Below are positions 1 through 11,163 of a DNA stretch of 64,000 nucleotides, piece by piece. This stretch comes from Poa pratensis. Taxonomy: Eukaryota > Streptophyta > Magnoliopsida > Poales > Poaceae. The stretch lies in NCBI GenBank assembly GCA_947311845.1, contig CAMZMU010000080.1:47192111-47256110 (forward strand). The letters run 5' to 3'. Both the position numbers and the translations under genes were made by a program. The notes under the pieces were generated by a model. The model made no database searches, was not told the origin of the DNA, and saw only the letters and a list, made by a program, of their open reading frames with translations. Numbering within the stretch: the first letter of the stretch is position 1; every line of letters begins with the position of its first letter.

Positions 1-131
1 TAGAAAGCAAGCAGTTAAGATAGTTACAAGAATGGCATTAGAAAAGTTTTGGACTTAGAGAAAATAAAATTTTGTCCTAGGGCTTTCTTATTTCTAACCA
101 AACTTAGGGTTTCGAACCTACAGGTAACACT

Positions 132-143
132 GCTCTGATACCA
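132..143 (-). promoter_or_regulatory. Primer-binding site (Met-tRNA) of the minus-strand LTR element
   Basis: The minus strand reads TGGTATCAGAGC, the standard plant initiator-tRNA primer site, two bases inside the LTR end. It fixes the orientation of the element and the position of the LTR/internal boundary. Confidence 0.75.
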
Positions 144-2189
144 TCTGTAGCGTACCTGCACTTAGAGTATAGTGCAAACCCCTGGATCGATTCATTTGCA
201 CACACAGTCTAGATGAAATATCACAACATTGTATCAATTATTACACGCAGATCCAGTACTTAGGAAAATATCCTTTACAAATTGCATAGCACGAAGCTAG
301 CTTTGAAAGAGTAAAGCAGCGGAAAAATATTCTTCATGGAGTCTCCATCATCATCATGTGCCACAGGCGAAAACATGTTGGTTGCAGACTCGAAACCTTA
401 ACGAAAACTCACTCGTCGTCAGAACAATCTGCAACAAATAAAATTTTGCAACAGAGTGGGTCAGATACCATTAAAAATGGATCTGGCAAGTGACACTATG
501 TGGACACTTAATGGAATAACTCTATAGCCTATATGCATATTTGGCTGGTGGAGTTCAAGGCTATTTTGCATAAAAGCCAATTTTGCCTAACACTTTGTAA
601 AACATTTTCTTCAAATGTTGAGACAATATGGCATGAAATCCATAGTCTCGTCTACCCTTGTTCACCCATCAAGTTTTACTTAGAGAAATAAGATGTTGGG
701 AGCCTCCGTTGCCATCCTTGATCAGCTGCTTGAATTGTCCGTAACCGGGGACACGGCTAAGTACTTAGTTTTAACTCTGCAGAGGTTGTGCACTTTCACC
801 ATTAGACCCAACAAACCCAAACTATCCTCAAGCACTCAATTTGTGCTAAGGAAAAGGAGAGAGTTGAGACGAGACTTTTCAGAAGCATTTTCCCATCCCA
901 TACCGACTTGACGCGCTCCCATTCTAACCATTCTACCACCACCTGTCAAGTCGGGACGAGTCCACGCAACTTAATCCATCTAGCCAGAGCCCATATGACT
1001 AATGGCTGCACGGTAAGCAACTTCACTTAGAGAAACATTGGTCCCTTTAATACCCTGGGTGGCAACCACAAGTGACCATCCCTTAGAGGTCACCCCTAAG
1101 AGATGACACTCAACCTTTCCATCATCTTTTCAAAACCAAGTCCACCCAGGTGGTAAATTAACTTAGTAGAATTAAGCTTTTCAATAAAACACTTTTGCAT
1201 AGCATCAATATTTCTACTAAGTTATCAATAGGATTCTAGACACAACTAGTGTAAAGGTATGGTGGGTTGAGCATATAGCAATAATACTATCCAACACATG
1301 CATTAAAGAAATACAATAGGCAATGCATATAAAAATACTTAGGAAATTTATGGGGTGTGCCACTTGCCTTGGCAAACAGGAGTGCAGTGGTAGCAGTTGC
1401 AACAACCTTCGTCTCTCTCCGAAATTTCTAACACATCAAACAATTCACAATAAATATGCAGCCAAACAATACTTAAGAAAATATGACATGCATGAGATGC
1501 AGAATGATACAAGGAATTATGATGTGAATGACATACAGAACAAACTAAGGAAAAAGACATAAATAACTTAATCCAATTGGCTAAGGCAAGGTCAAGGTTG
1601 AGCAAGAATAACTTAATAAAACGACAACTTGAAAAGTTGTAAGGCTACTTCAAGTCTTCACAAGTTTGATCTTCAAAACATCTTCTACTCCTTTGCAGTT
1701 TCATTGATCTTCAATGATCTTCAATTAGCACTCTAGGAACTTAGTCATAAACACAAAGGACTTGGTCTATGTCCAAAGTGAAAGACAAAATTAGGAAGGA
1801 GGAAAAATAGAAAGAAAGATGTAGTAGTTGGTCTTCCAAAGAATCATCTTTAGGCTTCCTTGTCGCTTGTTCCTTGGTGTGTTGACTTCAATGAAATTTG
1901 TAGACTTGATGGTTCTGCAGACTTGATGATGTTGGCAGCACCCAGGTTGGTCTTGAATATAACTTAGTCAAGTCTAAGAGATGAAGGAAGAAAAGGAGAA
2001 AGAGAAGAAGACTTAGAAAAGTAGGATGGTTGGTCTTCAGGAACTTCCTCTTGATTTCTTCTAAGTACTTTTACTTCTTGGAGATGCTTCTGGAGTCTTG
2101 TTTTCTTGCTGAGTCCTTCATTGGTTTCCACTAATTCTAACTTAGTGGTTTTCGACTAGGAGGGTCAAAAGGACTAACATGCATCCTCA

Positions 2190-2670
2190 ATTTTTTTCTA
2201 AGGAGGAATGTCATGTAAGAAGTGCAAAATATTTCTAAGGACTAGAGATGCATGTCATGCCATGAAATTATTCTAAGTTAATGCAAGACAAGTAAGATGG
2301 TCCAAAAATGACTAAGGACCAAAGGTCAAACAATGAGTCCAAAATAATTTCTAAGGAAAAGTAAACAAAACATAGTTGCTAAATTTTCTAAGGAAAATAC
2401 TTTCAAACAATAGTTGATAAAACTTCTAAGGACAAACACTTGTCAAACAATATCACTTAGGAAAATATTATAAAACAACTAAGTTTTCAAGATGCTAAAT
2501 TTTTCTAAGGAGAAATTTAGCACTATTAAGATGTTGAAATTTTTCTAAGGGAATAATGTTGTCAAAATAATTATCACTATTTTCCAAGGAAGAAAATTAC
2601 TTTGTTTGGAGAGGCAAAATATTTCTAAGTACCTTTTGTAACTAAAGTGATCAGAATACAACTAAGTCAT
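2190..2670. repeat. Degenerate tandem array, ~38.7-bp period, CTAAGG core
   Basis: The pentamer CTAAG (one site decayed to CCAAG) starts at 2198, 2235, 2273, 2312, 2351, 2388, 2426, 2505, 2545, 2584, 2625 and 2662. Spacings are 37-41 bp, with one double step of 79. Flanks are A/T-rich, often TTT before and GAAAA after. This is best read as an old tandem repeat inside the LTR whose unit has drifted except for the core. Confidence 0.7.
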
Positions 2671-4089
2671 TTTATTAATCGAATATATGAAGAAAAATAA
2701 TTTTAATCAATTTTTATTATTAAAATAACACCTAAAAAACATTTAATTAATATTAATTACAAAAATCATAGAAAATACTTTTACAAAAATGGTAGAGTAT
2801 CCTACGGCCAAGTATTAATTAAACAAAGTTAAATCAATTGGATTTGCCCAAAAATCAATTTTTAAATTTAAGTTAAGTCAAATTTACTTAAACTACCATT
2901 TTTAAAATTGAACCAAAATAAGTTTGACAAAACATTAAACTAATTATGCCAAAAGTTTCTACGTGTCATAAGGTTTCCAGAAATATAAAGTTTGCAAAAA
3001 TTGGCCGAGCCAATAAAAAGTAGTGATAGATCTAATCTACAGGGACCTATCTGCAAAACCGCCAATTAAAAAGAAAACAGAGAAATTCTTCTCCCCGCTG
3101 GCTCAGACGTGTCTTTGACCGCTTCACGTGGCGCTGACTTGGCGATGACGAGGATGCTGACTGGGCGTCGACGTGGCTTGCTCTGATTCGCCCGTACCGG
3201 TTCGGTAAGTCATCTAATCTAGGCCGTACATCCTAGATCCAACGGCTCCGGGCATGTTTGACCTAAAACGGCGGCGCGGCCGGCCGGAGAAGCTCCGGTG
3301 GCGGTGGTTTCATTGCCGGACTTTCGCCGGAGAATGAAAAAGAGAGAGAGGGGAGGCGGGGTTCATACCACGGGGTGCAGGAAGTCAAGGCGAGGTCGAG
3401 GAAGGGTCGCGGCGGACGGGCGCGGTCTTCTTCTCCCCGTATCGCTCGCCGGAGGTGGTCCCACGGCGGATGGTGGAGGTCGATGAAGCGGGCGTCGATC
3501 TGGTGCACGCAAAAAGTGTGCAAAAGTGTCAGGGAGGTGCGCCAGGGCACGAGGAGGCGAATAGAGCAGATGGGAGGGCTTGGTGTCGACGAAGCTCACC
3601 GGGATTTGAAGAACACGGCGGCGGCAATGGCGGCGCTCCGTGGAAGAATCCGAGCAGCCCTGTGGCGCTCGTGCTAGGGTTTTTGGGGGCTTTGAGAGAG
3701 GGTTTCGGGGAGGTTTATATGGAGGCAGAGGCACGGAGGATACGCGATCAAATCGCAACCAATTTGAGCCGAAATCGGGTAGGGTTTCGATGAGCTTTTC
3801 TTGCACGGGAGGTTGAGGATGATGGTGTCATCCATGACGTCATGGGCGGGGCCCGCATGGCGGTGAGAGAAAGGAGCGAGGCGGGCCTGGGCTGCTGTTT
3901 GCTGCGCGTGCGAGAGAGGGAAGATGGGCTCGGCCCAGTTAGGCTAGGTGGAACAATACAATATGCAGATGAATGCATGCATGATTTTTCGTTTTAAAGC
4001 AAAATACATAATAGTTTTCAAAAGTTTTAAATTTTTCTGATTTTTCAACTTTTTGAAAAACCTGGGATGTTACAAGTCAGGGCTCTGGT

Positions 4090-4514
4090 CACAGAGTCAA
4101 GTGACTCTGGTCAGTGAGACATTGGCCCCGCCACTTATTGGATCCACACGTCAATGTAAGCCAAAATTGAGCCCATGTGTGGTCTCACAAGAATATAATC
4201 ACTTCCAAATTAATATGGCGTTGAAGTGATAGCCCTAGAATTAATCAATTAAGTGGAAAATCTTCATGCGTGTGGTTGTGCATTGTGTGAACCTTCTCGC
4301 TACGGGAGTTGGCTATATATTGACTCCTTCCACGTTCCACCACACTTAATTTTGTACATATATTAGGACCGAGTGCAAATCATAGCAAAACCCTGATATG
4401 TGGGTCCCACTTAATTAGGGCATGCATAGGTCACCTGACTTAGCTGGACACAGAGTCACTTGACTCTGGTCAATGAGACACCGCCCCGCCACTTATTGGA
4501 CCCACACGTCAATG
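4090..4514. repeat. Pair of ~66-bp direct repeats, 359 bp apart
   Basis: Segments 4090-4156 and 4449-4514 are near-identical. Both hold an imperfect palindrome (GAGTCAAGTGACTC or GAGTCACTTGACTC) followed by a shared stretch ending CACACGTCAATG. They flank about 300 bp of otherwise unremarkable AT-rich sequence just upstream of the gene at 4670. No coding sequence was seen between them. Confidence 0.6.
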
Positions 4515-4669
4515 ACATAGAGTCCAATGACATAGAGTCAATATTTCCAAGCCAGTGAAACCAAGCAGGCGTTACAAGTAGTGAACCGCGCGCATGTTTT
4601 TCTGGTCATTACAAACAAGCGCTCCACTCTAGTTCGACTTCGACGAAGAAGAACACCACACCCTTCACC

Positions 4670-6105
4670 ATGTCGACACCGCCGCGCAACTACAGATGGA
4701 AGTTCGTGTGGTCTAAGTTGACTAAGGATTACTGGGACAGGGCATCCCACTGCCCTGGACCAGTGTAAAAATGCCAGGAGGCTGGCATCTGAGCCAGGAC
4801 AGGATTCCGGTGCCGCTGGTTCTGGAAGACTATCTGGAACTGAGGAAGGAGATCCGCCGCCGCCGGGCCCTGCTCCAGGTTCATCTGCTCGCCGACCCGG
4901 ACTTCGCGGAGTGGTTCGCCAATTGGAAATATTGGTTCCGTCTTGAGCACGACCGGCTCCGCCGCTCGTACTTGTCGGGGACGACGGTGCGTGAGCGCTA
5001 TCTCGTGCTGCCGCCGTGTTTGCAAGTTCCAGCGGAAGCGTTACCGCCACAGCCGGCGCTTGCACCCGCGCCAGCGACACTGCCAACGCCGGCGCATGCG
5101 CCACAGCCAGCGCCGGCGCGGGCCCGTGCACCAGCACCACCGCCAGAGCCGCCACGTCGTTCAGTGTTGTAGGACGATCCCGCGGAGTTCCACCAGGCCC
5201 CCCAGCTCATGGACGAGCTCAAGGAGAGGCCATACCATCCCATGGCGTTGTACGTCTCCTCGCCGGAGCCAGAAACATACTGGCCGCTCAAGTAGCAGTC
5301 GGGGTCGTCGACTTCCTCGTTTCCGGCGACACGAGGGCCGGGGACGTACTGGCCGCTCGAGCAGCAGTCGTGGTCGTCGACTTCCTCGTTTCCGGCGACA
5401 CCAGAGGAGGAGACGTACTGGCCGCTCGAGCAGCAGTCGTGGTCGTCGACTTCCTCGTTTTCGGCGACACCAGGGCCGGAGACATACTGGCCGCTCGAGC
5501 GGCAGCCATGGTCGTCGACTTCCACGTTTCCGGCGACAGCAGAGGCGCCACGTCGTCCAGTGGTGCAGGAGGATTCCAAGGAGCTCCACCAGGCCCCCAA
5601 GCTGATGGACGAGCTCAAGGAGAGGCCAGACCATTCCATGGCACTGTACGTCTCATCGCCACAGCCGGAGATGTGCTGGCCGCTGTACGTCTCGTCGCCG
5701 GAGCCGGAGACGTACTGGCCGCTCGAGCAGCAATCATCGACTTCCACGTTTGCGGCGACACCAGGGCCGGAGACGTACTGGCCGCTGTACGTCTCGTCGC
5801 CGGAGCCAGAGACGTACTGGCCGCTCGAGCAGTAGTCGTTGTCGTAGACTTCCACGTTTGCGGTGACTCCAGGGCCGGAGACGTACTGGCCGCTCCTGCA
5901 GGAGGCATGGCCATGGACTTCCATCTTTCTGGCGACACCAGAGCCGGAGAAGGAGGAGGCAGAGGAGCTGCAGCAGGAGAGCCCATCTGCGCCACCACCG
6001 GCGGAATCATGGTGGGGAAGGTCGCCTCCTTCAACCTTATCAGACCTCATCGAATACGAGACCGCGCGCGCGCGGCAGATCTGGCTGCCGCCGCACCCTA
6101 GCTAG
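4670..6105 (+). pseudogene. Broken proline-rich protein gene with C-terminal repeats
   Basis: The first ATG with good context is at 4670 and gives 32 residues ending PGPV, then TAA (4766). Reading resumes one frame over at ATG 4771 (MPGGWHLSQDRIPVPLVL), so a single-base change probably separates them. From 4771 one frame runs to TAG at 6103, interrupted only by TAG at 5170, 5293, 5833 and 5845. The N-terminal part is a globular-looking, Trp- and Arg-rich domain, then a Pro/Ala-rich linker (5030-5160). After that come repeats of a YWPLEQQ...SSTS unit of about 23 codons and two copies of a longer block containing LMDELKERP. It resembles, from memory, an expanded family of grass hypothetical proteins; no function is known to me. 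Frame conservation after the stops suggests recent decay. Confidence 0.6.
5270..5900 (+). repeat. Tandem ~69-bp coding repeats (TACTGGCCGCTCGAGCAG core)
   Basis: The core encoding Tyr-Trp-Pro-Leu recurs at about 5278, 5347, 5416, 5485, 5665-5720, 5780 and 5815-5890. It is interspersed with a segment encoding SSTSTF and A-T-P-G-P-E. The spacing keeps one reading frame. A larger block (5170-5295 against 5560-5710) is also duplicated, so the array grew at two scales. Confidence 0.75.
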
Positions 6106-6815
6106 CTACTAGCCTGGTAGATCTAGGGTTTTTCTAAATTTTTTTAAAAAAATCTAGGGTTTTTAGTGTAATGTAATGTACTTTTGGATGTATATATATC
6201 TGGTACGTGAAAAAACTGTTGCGTTCGAAATGTTGATGCATCGGAAAATTACAATATTTTTCTGAACACTTTGAAATCTTGATCAATCTGGTACGTCGGA
6301 TGTTCATATGAAGGTGGATCTTGGGGACAATAAAGTCAGGGTAAGACCATTTTTTTACGTCACGGTGACCGGTGAGACTTGGTCGGCCCGTGCGTTGGAT
6401 TTGCATTGACATAAACTAGGGCTCATTCGTTGAACTCATCGTGGACGGCTGGACACGCATGCATGCGTGCATGTGCATGGTCGTGTCGCAGCCGTCGAGT
6501 CCGGCCCGGCCGAGTGAGAAGTAGAAAATACCCAAAGTAGTATCCACACGTACTTGCCATATTTTGTAGGATGAACAAAAGATTACAAACCACACGTCTT
6601 GTTGGCTAGAATAGCATTACAAACAAAACATAGAGTTGGTAACATACAGTAGACGAGTAAGTATTTAAAAAAACATAGACTAGTAACATATGCATGTTTT
6701 ATTACTCTGTTACTCCCCACTAGCTATGAGCAGCCTACTACTAGCAGTGTGCCGCCAACCCAGCCAGTAAACATGCCCAGAAGAGAGCTGCAACATCGTA
6801 TGGGCACGGCACGCA
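6106..6815. other. Non-coding flank of the broken gene
   Basis: The stretch is AT-rich and holds the 3' flank of the preceding gene. I see no gene or complete repeat in it before the CACTA terminus. Confidence 0.4.
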
Positions 6816-8111
6816 CTACTAGGAAACTAGCTATAGATAGAATCACTTTTTGCGGCGCACCAAACAGCCATGCGCCACAGAAATATTTTCTGTGGCGCAT
6901 TGTTTTGCATGCGCCATAGAAAATTAGGAATGCTGTGGCGCATGGGGCCTCATGCGCCACATAAATGACTATTTCTGTGGTGCATGGGTCTAGATGCGCC
7001 ACAGAAAGCCAGATTCCGTGCCCTTCTGTGGCGCATGGGGCTAGATGCGCCACAGAAATGTTGATTTTTGTGGCCCATCTAGACCCATGCGCCACAGAAA
7101 GTGTCATTTCTGTGGCGCACCCTCCCCCACCCCCGTGGATCGCCTTTTCAGTTTTGCAAACAAGAAAAGAAAATGATAAAACCTTCAAAAAATAAAATCC
7201 GGGAAATTCACCCGGGTTTACCCGGCGAACTTTTCTCTGATTCGGGAAATTCCAAAAGGAAAAAAAGTTATTTCGAAAAGAAGATTTTTTCTACAAAATA
7301 AAAAAAATCAAAAAAACTCAAATTTGAATCCCGCCGGCACCCCTTCTCCCTCTCTTTTCCCTTCTCTCCTCCACTTCTCCCTTCACTTCTCCTCTCTCCT
7401 TCTCCTCTCCTCCACTTCTCCTCTCCCCTTCTCCTCCACTTCTTCTCTCCCCTTCTCCTCCCTCCTCCTCCACTTCTCCTCTCCCCTTCTCCTCCACTTC
7501 TCCTCTCCCCTTCTCCTCCCTCCTCCTTCTCCTCTCCTCTCCTCTCCTCCACTTCTTCTCTCCTCCTCCTCCACCTCCACCTCCACCTCCGACGACCTCC
7601 TCCACCACCCCGACGACCTCCTCCTCCTCCACCTCCACCTCTGGCGACGTCCTCCTCCACCTCCACCTCCACCTCCGGCGACCTCCACCTCCACCTCCGG
7701 CGACCTCCTCCTCCACCCCGGCGACCTCCTCCAGCGACATCCTTCTCCTCCTCCACCATCTCCGGCAACCCCCATCCTCCACCCACCCACCTCCGGCGAC
7801 CCCCTCCTCCACCCACGGCAACACGGCCTCCGACGAGCTCCGACGAAATTCCGGCGGCTAGATCTAGAGATCTGGCCGCCCTTTTTTTTGAAATTCAAAA
7901 AAAAATCTGTGGCGCATGGTGGTGGGTGTGCCACAGAAATATTTCAGTGGCGCATGGTGGAGGGTGAACCACAGAATCGTGGGCTTTCTGTGGCGCACGC
8001 CCGGATTCCCCACAGAAAAATATTTTTGTGGCGAGATATCTGTGGCGCACCCACCATGCGCCACAGAAAGCCAAAGTGGGTGCGCCGCAGATAGCCTATT
8101 TCCTAGTAGTG
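6816..8111. mobile_element. Complete non-autonomous CACTA transposon
   Basis: The left terminus reads CACTACTAGGAAA (6816-6828) and the right terminus TTTCCTAGTAGTG (8099-8111), perfect inverted repeats of the CACTA superfamily. Both sides carry the 3-bp target duplication ACG (6813-6815, 8112-8114). Subterminal regions hold about 12 (left) and 10 (right) copies of a TGCGCCACAGAAA motif in strictly alternating orientation, roughly 20 bp apart. In CACTA elements such motifs bind the TnpA-type protein. The core (about 7330-7830) is a nearly uninterrupted C/T tract. No transposase is encoded, so mobilisation would need an autonomous partner. Confidence 0.92.
7330..7830 (+). repeat. Polypyrimidine low-complexity tract inside the CACTA element
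   Basis: About 500 bp of CTCCTCC, CTTCTCC and CCACCTCC runs. Long frames on both strands here are compositional artefacts. Short GCGACCTCC interruptions repeat in the right half. Confidence 0.85.
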
Positions 8112-8792
8112 ACGTGCTGGATGGTGCCAGAAGCAAACTATGAGAATATATGACCATCCTAATCTTAGCTACAGTACTGCGCAAGGAACTGACAGCCGTC
8201 GTATCAACGATTCAATGCAGGAGAGAGAGAGGGAGAGGGGGAGGGACTAGGCGCTTCGGCTAGCGGAAATCCATTTCCTGTAGTAGGACTAGATGCTCCT
8301 ATTTTGAAAAAACATATTTCGCAATGTTCAAAAAATCCTTAAATAAATTCGGGTGTACATACAAACATTTTATGTAGGCACGCAATTTTTTGTCAAAAAT
8401 TAGACATTTTTATGCCCTTTGTAAAAAACACAAAAAATGTCCAGTAAAAAGTTATTTTTGAGCACCGAATTTGTATTTTTATACAGAACACAAAAACACT
8501 AATTTTTTGGGAAACTATATGTGCCAACATAGATCGTTAGTAGGTACACCCAAAATTTTATTTCAGAATTTTTTGACATTTTCTAAAAAATGTTATTCTC
8601 ATAATGAGACTAGATACTCCTATGAGCCAAAAAATGTAGGGCCCATGATATATAATAACATTTTGTAACGATTCTTAATTAAGGACAAAATATCATTATT
8701 TTCCAAGAGATGATTCTTTTTAATAATTTTTCTTAATACTTTATTTTTAATTAAAAATTTACGTTCCATCTATAAAACGCAAGGTGGATAAG
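8112..8792. repeat. AT-rich intergenic stretch with a flanking direct repeat
   Basis: GACTAGATGCTCCTAT (about 8287) and GACTAGATACTCCTAT (about 8608) are 16-bp direct repeats with one mismatch. They bracket about 320 bp of A/T-rich sequence full of hairpin-forming AAAAAAT/ATTTTTT runs. This may be a decayed MITE with a long target duplication, but no clean terminal inverted repeat was found. No coding sequence is visible. Confidence 0.4.
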
Positions 8793-10100
8793 GAGTAAAT
8801 TACAAGAATCTACCATATTTGGGGCTCTGACAACAGGTCAATACCATTCCTGGTAATTTTTCCAAAAACATACCAACCATGGGACTAATGACAACAGATC
8901 GCACCGATTCCTATCTAAACGTAAATTGACCGCAATCATGACAAATTGTACACGTGGAGCAGGAGCTGAGGTGGCCATGGGGTCCACCTGTCAGCCTCCA
9001 ATCTATTTCCCTTCTTTCTTCTTCCTTCTGCTCTCTCGAGCCAGATCGAATCCAACCTGCCATGCCCATCCGCCTCTGCTCGCTCGCATCGGATTGTCAC
9101 CGCACTTTGCAACCTCCTCCAGATACCTACCCGCGCCGGAGCCACCCGTGCCCTTCTTCTCCCGGCACGGCCCCGTCTCCCCGTCATCTCGCCGGAGCCA
9201 CCCCGATGAGGACGCGTCGCACGCTTGATGGGGCTCGTCTCGCCGGAGCTCCATCCCCTCCCCGTCAAATTCCAGGCCGAGCGGGAAGTGCGCGCCGTGC
9301 TCCGCAGCTCCCACCGCAACAACCGCGGGAGCCGCACCAAGCGCCACCGCAAGGCCGGCGCGTACCTCCCCTCGATCCTCCTCCTGGAGCGCAACGACTC
9401 CCCGCCGCCGCTCTGGACGCCCTGGCTCAAGTGCGACGCGACCGGCATGCCCGAGCCAACGTTCCAGGGATGCGGGTGTGACACCGTCACCTTCGGCTTT
9501 GCCCCCCGGTTGGCGGCGGAGGTACCCAGGGCCGGGAGGAGGTGGCCACGAGTAAGAGGCGCGGGGATGGAGGCGGCCAAGTGGTACGGCTTCGCGTCGG
9601 TCACCGGACGCAGGAGGTCACCGGCGCTGGGCCGAGGCGAAGCCCTACTGAACCGCCGCCATGGAACTGAGCTTCTCCGACCTCAAGCCCGATAGGCCGG
9701 ACGAGCTGGAGCAGATCGAGGCGGCCGGCGGCCTATAGTCATCTTCTGGGAGGGCGCATGATGCGGACGGGGCATGGGTCAGAGCAGCGCCACCACCACC
9801 TCGCCCTGACAAGTTCGGTCATGTACAACGCCATGGCTACTACAAGAAGAGAGGGGAAAGATTGGGGGCACTGACAGGTGGGCCCCATGGCCACCTCAGC
9901 TCCTGCTCCACGTGTACAGCCATGTCATCCCTGACAAATGGGTCCAATTGGTCAGGATCGCGGTCATTTTGCGTTTAGATAGGAATCGGTGCGATCTGTT
10001 GTCATTAGTCCCACGGTTGGTATGTTTTTAAAAAAATTACCAGGAATGGTACTGACCTGTTGTCAGAGCCCCAAATGTGGTAGATTCTTGTAATTTACTC
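8793..10100. mobile_element. Pack-MULE-like Mutator element
   Basis: Long terminal inverted repeats start GAGTAAATTACAAGAATC on both sides: 8793-8994 and 9871-10100. They are highly similar, with one indel of about 30 bp in the right copy. The element is flanked by a perfect 9-bp target duplication, GTGGATAAG (8784-8792 and 10101-10109), diagnostic of Mutator-like elements. There is no MURA-type transposase. The interior (about 8995-9870) is markedly GC-richer than the flanks and looks like captured genic DNA. Confidence 0.92.
9225..9695 (+). pseudogene. Captured GC-rich gene fragment(s) inside the Mutator element
   Basis: An open frame of 156 codons spans most of the interior and has codon composition typical of grass GC-rich exons. 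The segment around 9285-9480 (encoding LLERNDSPPPLWTPWLKC and then a Cys-rich stretch) looks most protein-like. The frame also contains Arg-rich stretches that may be out of phase with the donor gene. I do not recognise the donor. The strand is inferred from the longer frame only. Confidence 0.35.
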
Positions 10101-10109
10101 GTGGATAAG

Positions 10110-10980
10110 CTCACATTAACCCTCAAACAGGCTGTGAGTTGACGTAGCTACAACGAACCCGTCTCCGTCCAAACGCTCGTGCAAAGGAGATAGCTAGGCC
10201 CTAGGGATGCAAGAACGTGACCCGTTTGTTCCACTTCTTTTCCATTTTGTACTAGCCTAGTGCATAGATAAGCCAAATATAGCGTATTTGGCTTTTGGCA
10301 CCGTACCGGCTCCCTAGGTCGTAAAAAAATGTTTTAAAAATGGAAAGGTGATTTTTTTTAAACAAAAATAAGCTCATAAAATGAAAAGGTGATAATTTTT
10401 AAAACGGAAAGGAGCCAAATTGTTTTATAAAAAGAAAGGTGATATTTCCTAATTAATTGCCTGATTTAGGAGTGATTATCTCGGTCAATCCTCACTTGTT
10501 CGCTACATCCGATCCTGCTCGCTGTGCACTACAGTACTATCTAGACTTCTAGAGTACTGGAGTAGGGGGAAGGGGATCAGAAGTAGGAGCAGGAGTGCCT
10601 GCGCTGCATTTGGGATGCCCCGCATGCTGCCTTCTTCATGAAGTCGCGCACTGGAGATGTGATATCGCCTGGTCCAAGACATTAAAGTAAATAAAGTGGA
10701 CAGATCTATTCTATCAATGCAGAATCCCCATTGCTCCCTCTCTGTCCTCAAATAGGTGGACAAATTTAAAATGCATCTGGGTGATAAAAGTTCACTCTTT
10801 TCTTCGAATACTAAAGCTTAAGTGAGGACGAGTGACGAGTATGCGTGACATTCTAACAAAACTACTCCGTAGTAGCATATGCAAAAAATAATGAAGGTAA
10901 TGCCATAGCCGTGCAGAGCAGATACGTATCAAAGATACATGACTTTTCTGTATAAAAGGCCGAGGTTTAGTAATTAACAT
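10110..10980. other. Intergenic sequence, no gene seen
   Basis: Mixed AT-rich sequence. The segment 10330-10450 repeats a motif of the form AAAAAtGGAAAGGtGATttttT three times in about 40-bp steps. No frame has convincing coding character. Confidence 0.4.
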
Positions 10981-10982
10981 AT

Positions 10983-11163
10983 AGTGATCTGTGCTCCATT
11001 GGTAGAGGTGGTCGACATCAGCAGCGAGCTCTCGAGTTCGAACCCTCGTTTCTCCGGTAGAATTAATTTTTTTACCCATATTTTAATCCTCCGCTCTATG
11101 AGTGCGGATTGCTCATGGTGTGAATAAGGGTAGAAACTTGCTCTGCCCTTTAATGGGTTTTTT
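10983..11163 (+). mobile_element. tRNA-derived SINE-like sequence
   Basis: The segment begins with an A-box-like GCTCCATTGGTAGAGG and has a B-box-like GAGTTCGAACCCTCG about 45 bp later, matching internal RNA polymerase III promoter boxes. A non-tRNA body follows, ending in GGGTTTTTTATGG. The total of about 180 bp and the T-rich tail fit grass Au-type SINEs (family assignment from memory). The T-arm lacks one stem base and no acceptor stem closes, so it is not a functional tRNA gene. No target duplication was found. Confidence 0.5.

Larger units (their letters stand above)
1..4074 (-). mobile_element. LTR retrotransposon, 5' end with a long LTR (minus orientation, continues left of window)
   Basis: The LTR runs from the TG at 146 to the CA at 4074; on the minus strand it begins TGTAACATCCCAGG. 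Immediately inside it, at 132-143, is the complement of TGGTATCAGAGC, a primer-binding site for initiator Met-tRNA, so bases 1-131 are the start of the internal domain. The LTR is about 3.9 kb, far longer than usual for gypsy or copia. No gag or pol is visible in it. Long LTRs without coding sequence suggest a LARD-type non-autonomous element (Sukkula-like in barley), but the family name is inference. A minus-strand TATA (CATATAAACC, about 3715-3724) lies some 350 bp inside the LTR start and precedes a CT-rich leader. The partner LTR is outside the window. Confidence 0.7.

Noticed and set aside
3263..3806. Overlapping frames in the GC-rich part of the long LTR
   Set aside because: They lie in the probable untranslated leader of a non-coding LTR element and show no domain.
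7268..7934. Several long frames on both strands in the C/T tract
   Set aside because: They arise from low-complexity sequence with no stop codons; composition alone explains them.
10983..11060. A tRNA gene
   Set aside because: A- and B-box-like sequences exist but the T stem lacks a base and no acceptor stem closes; a SINE head fits better.
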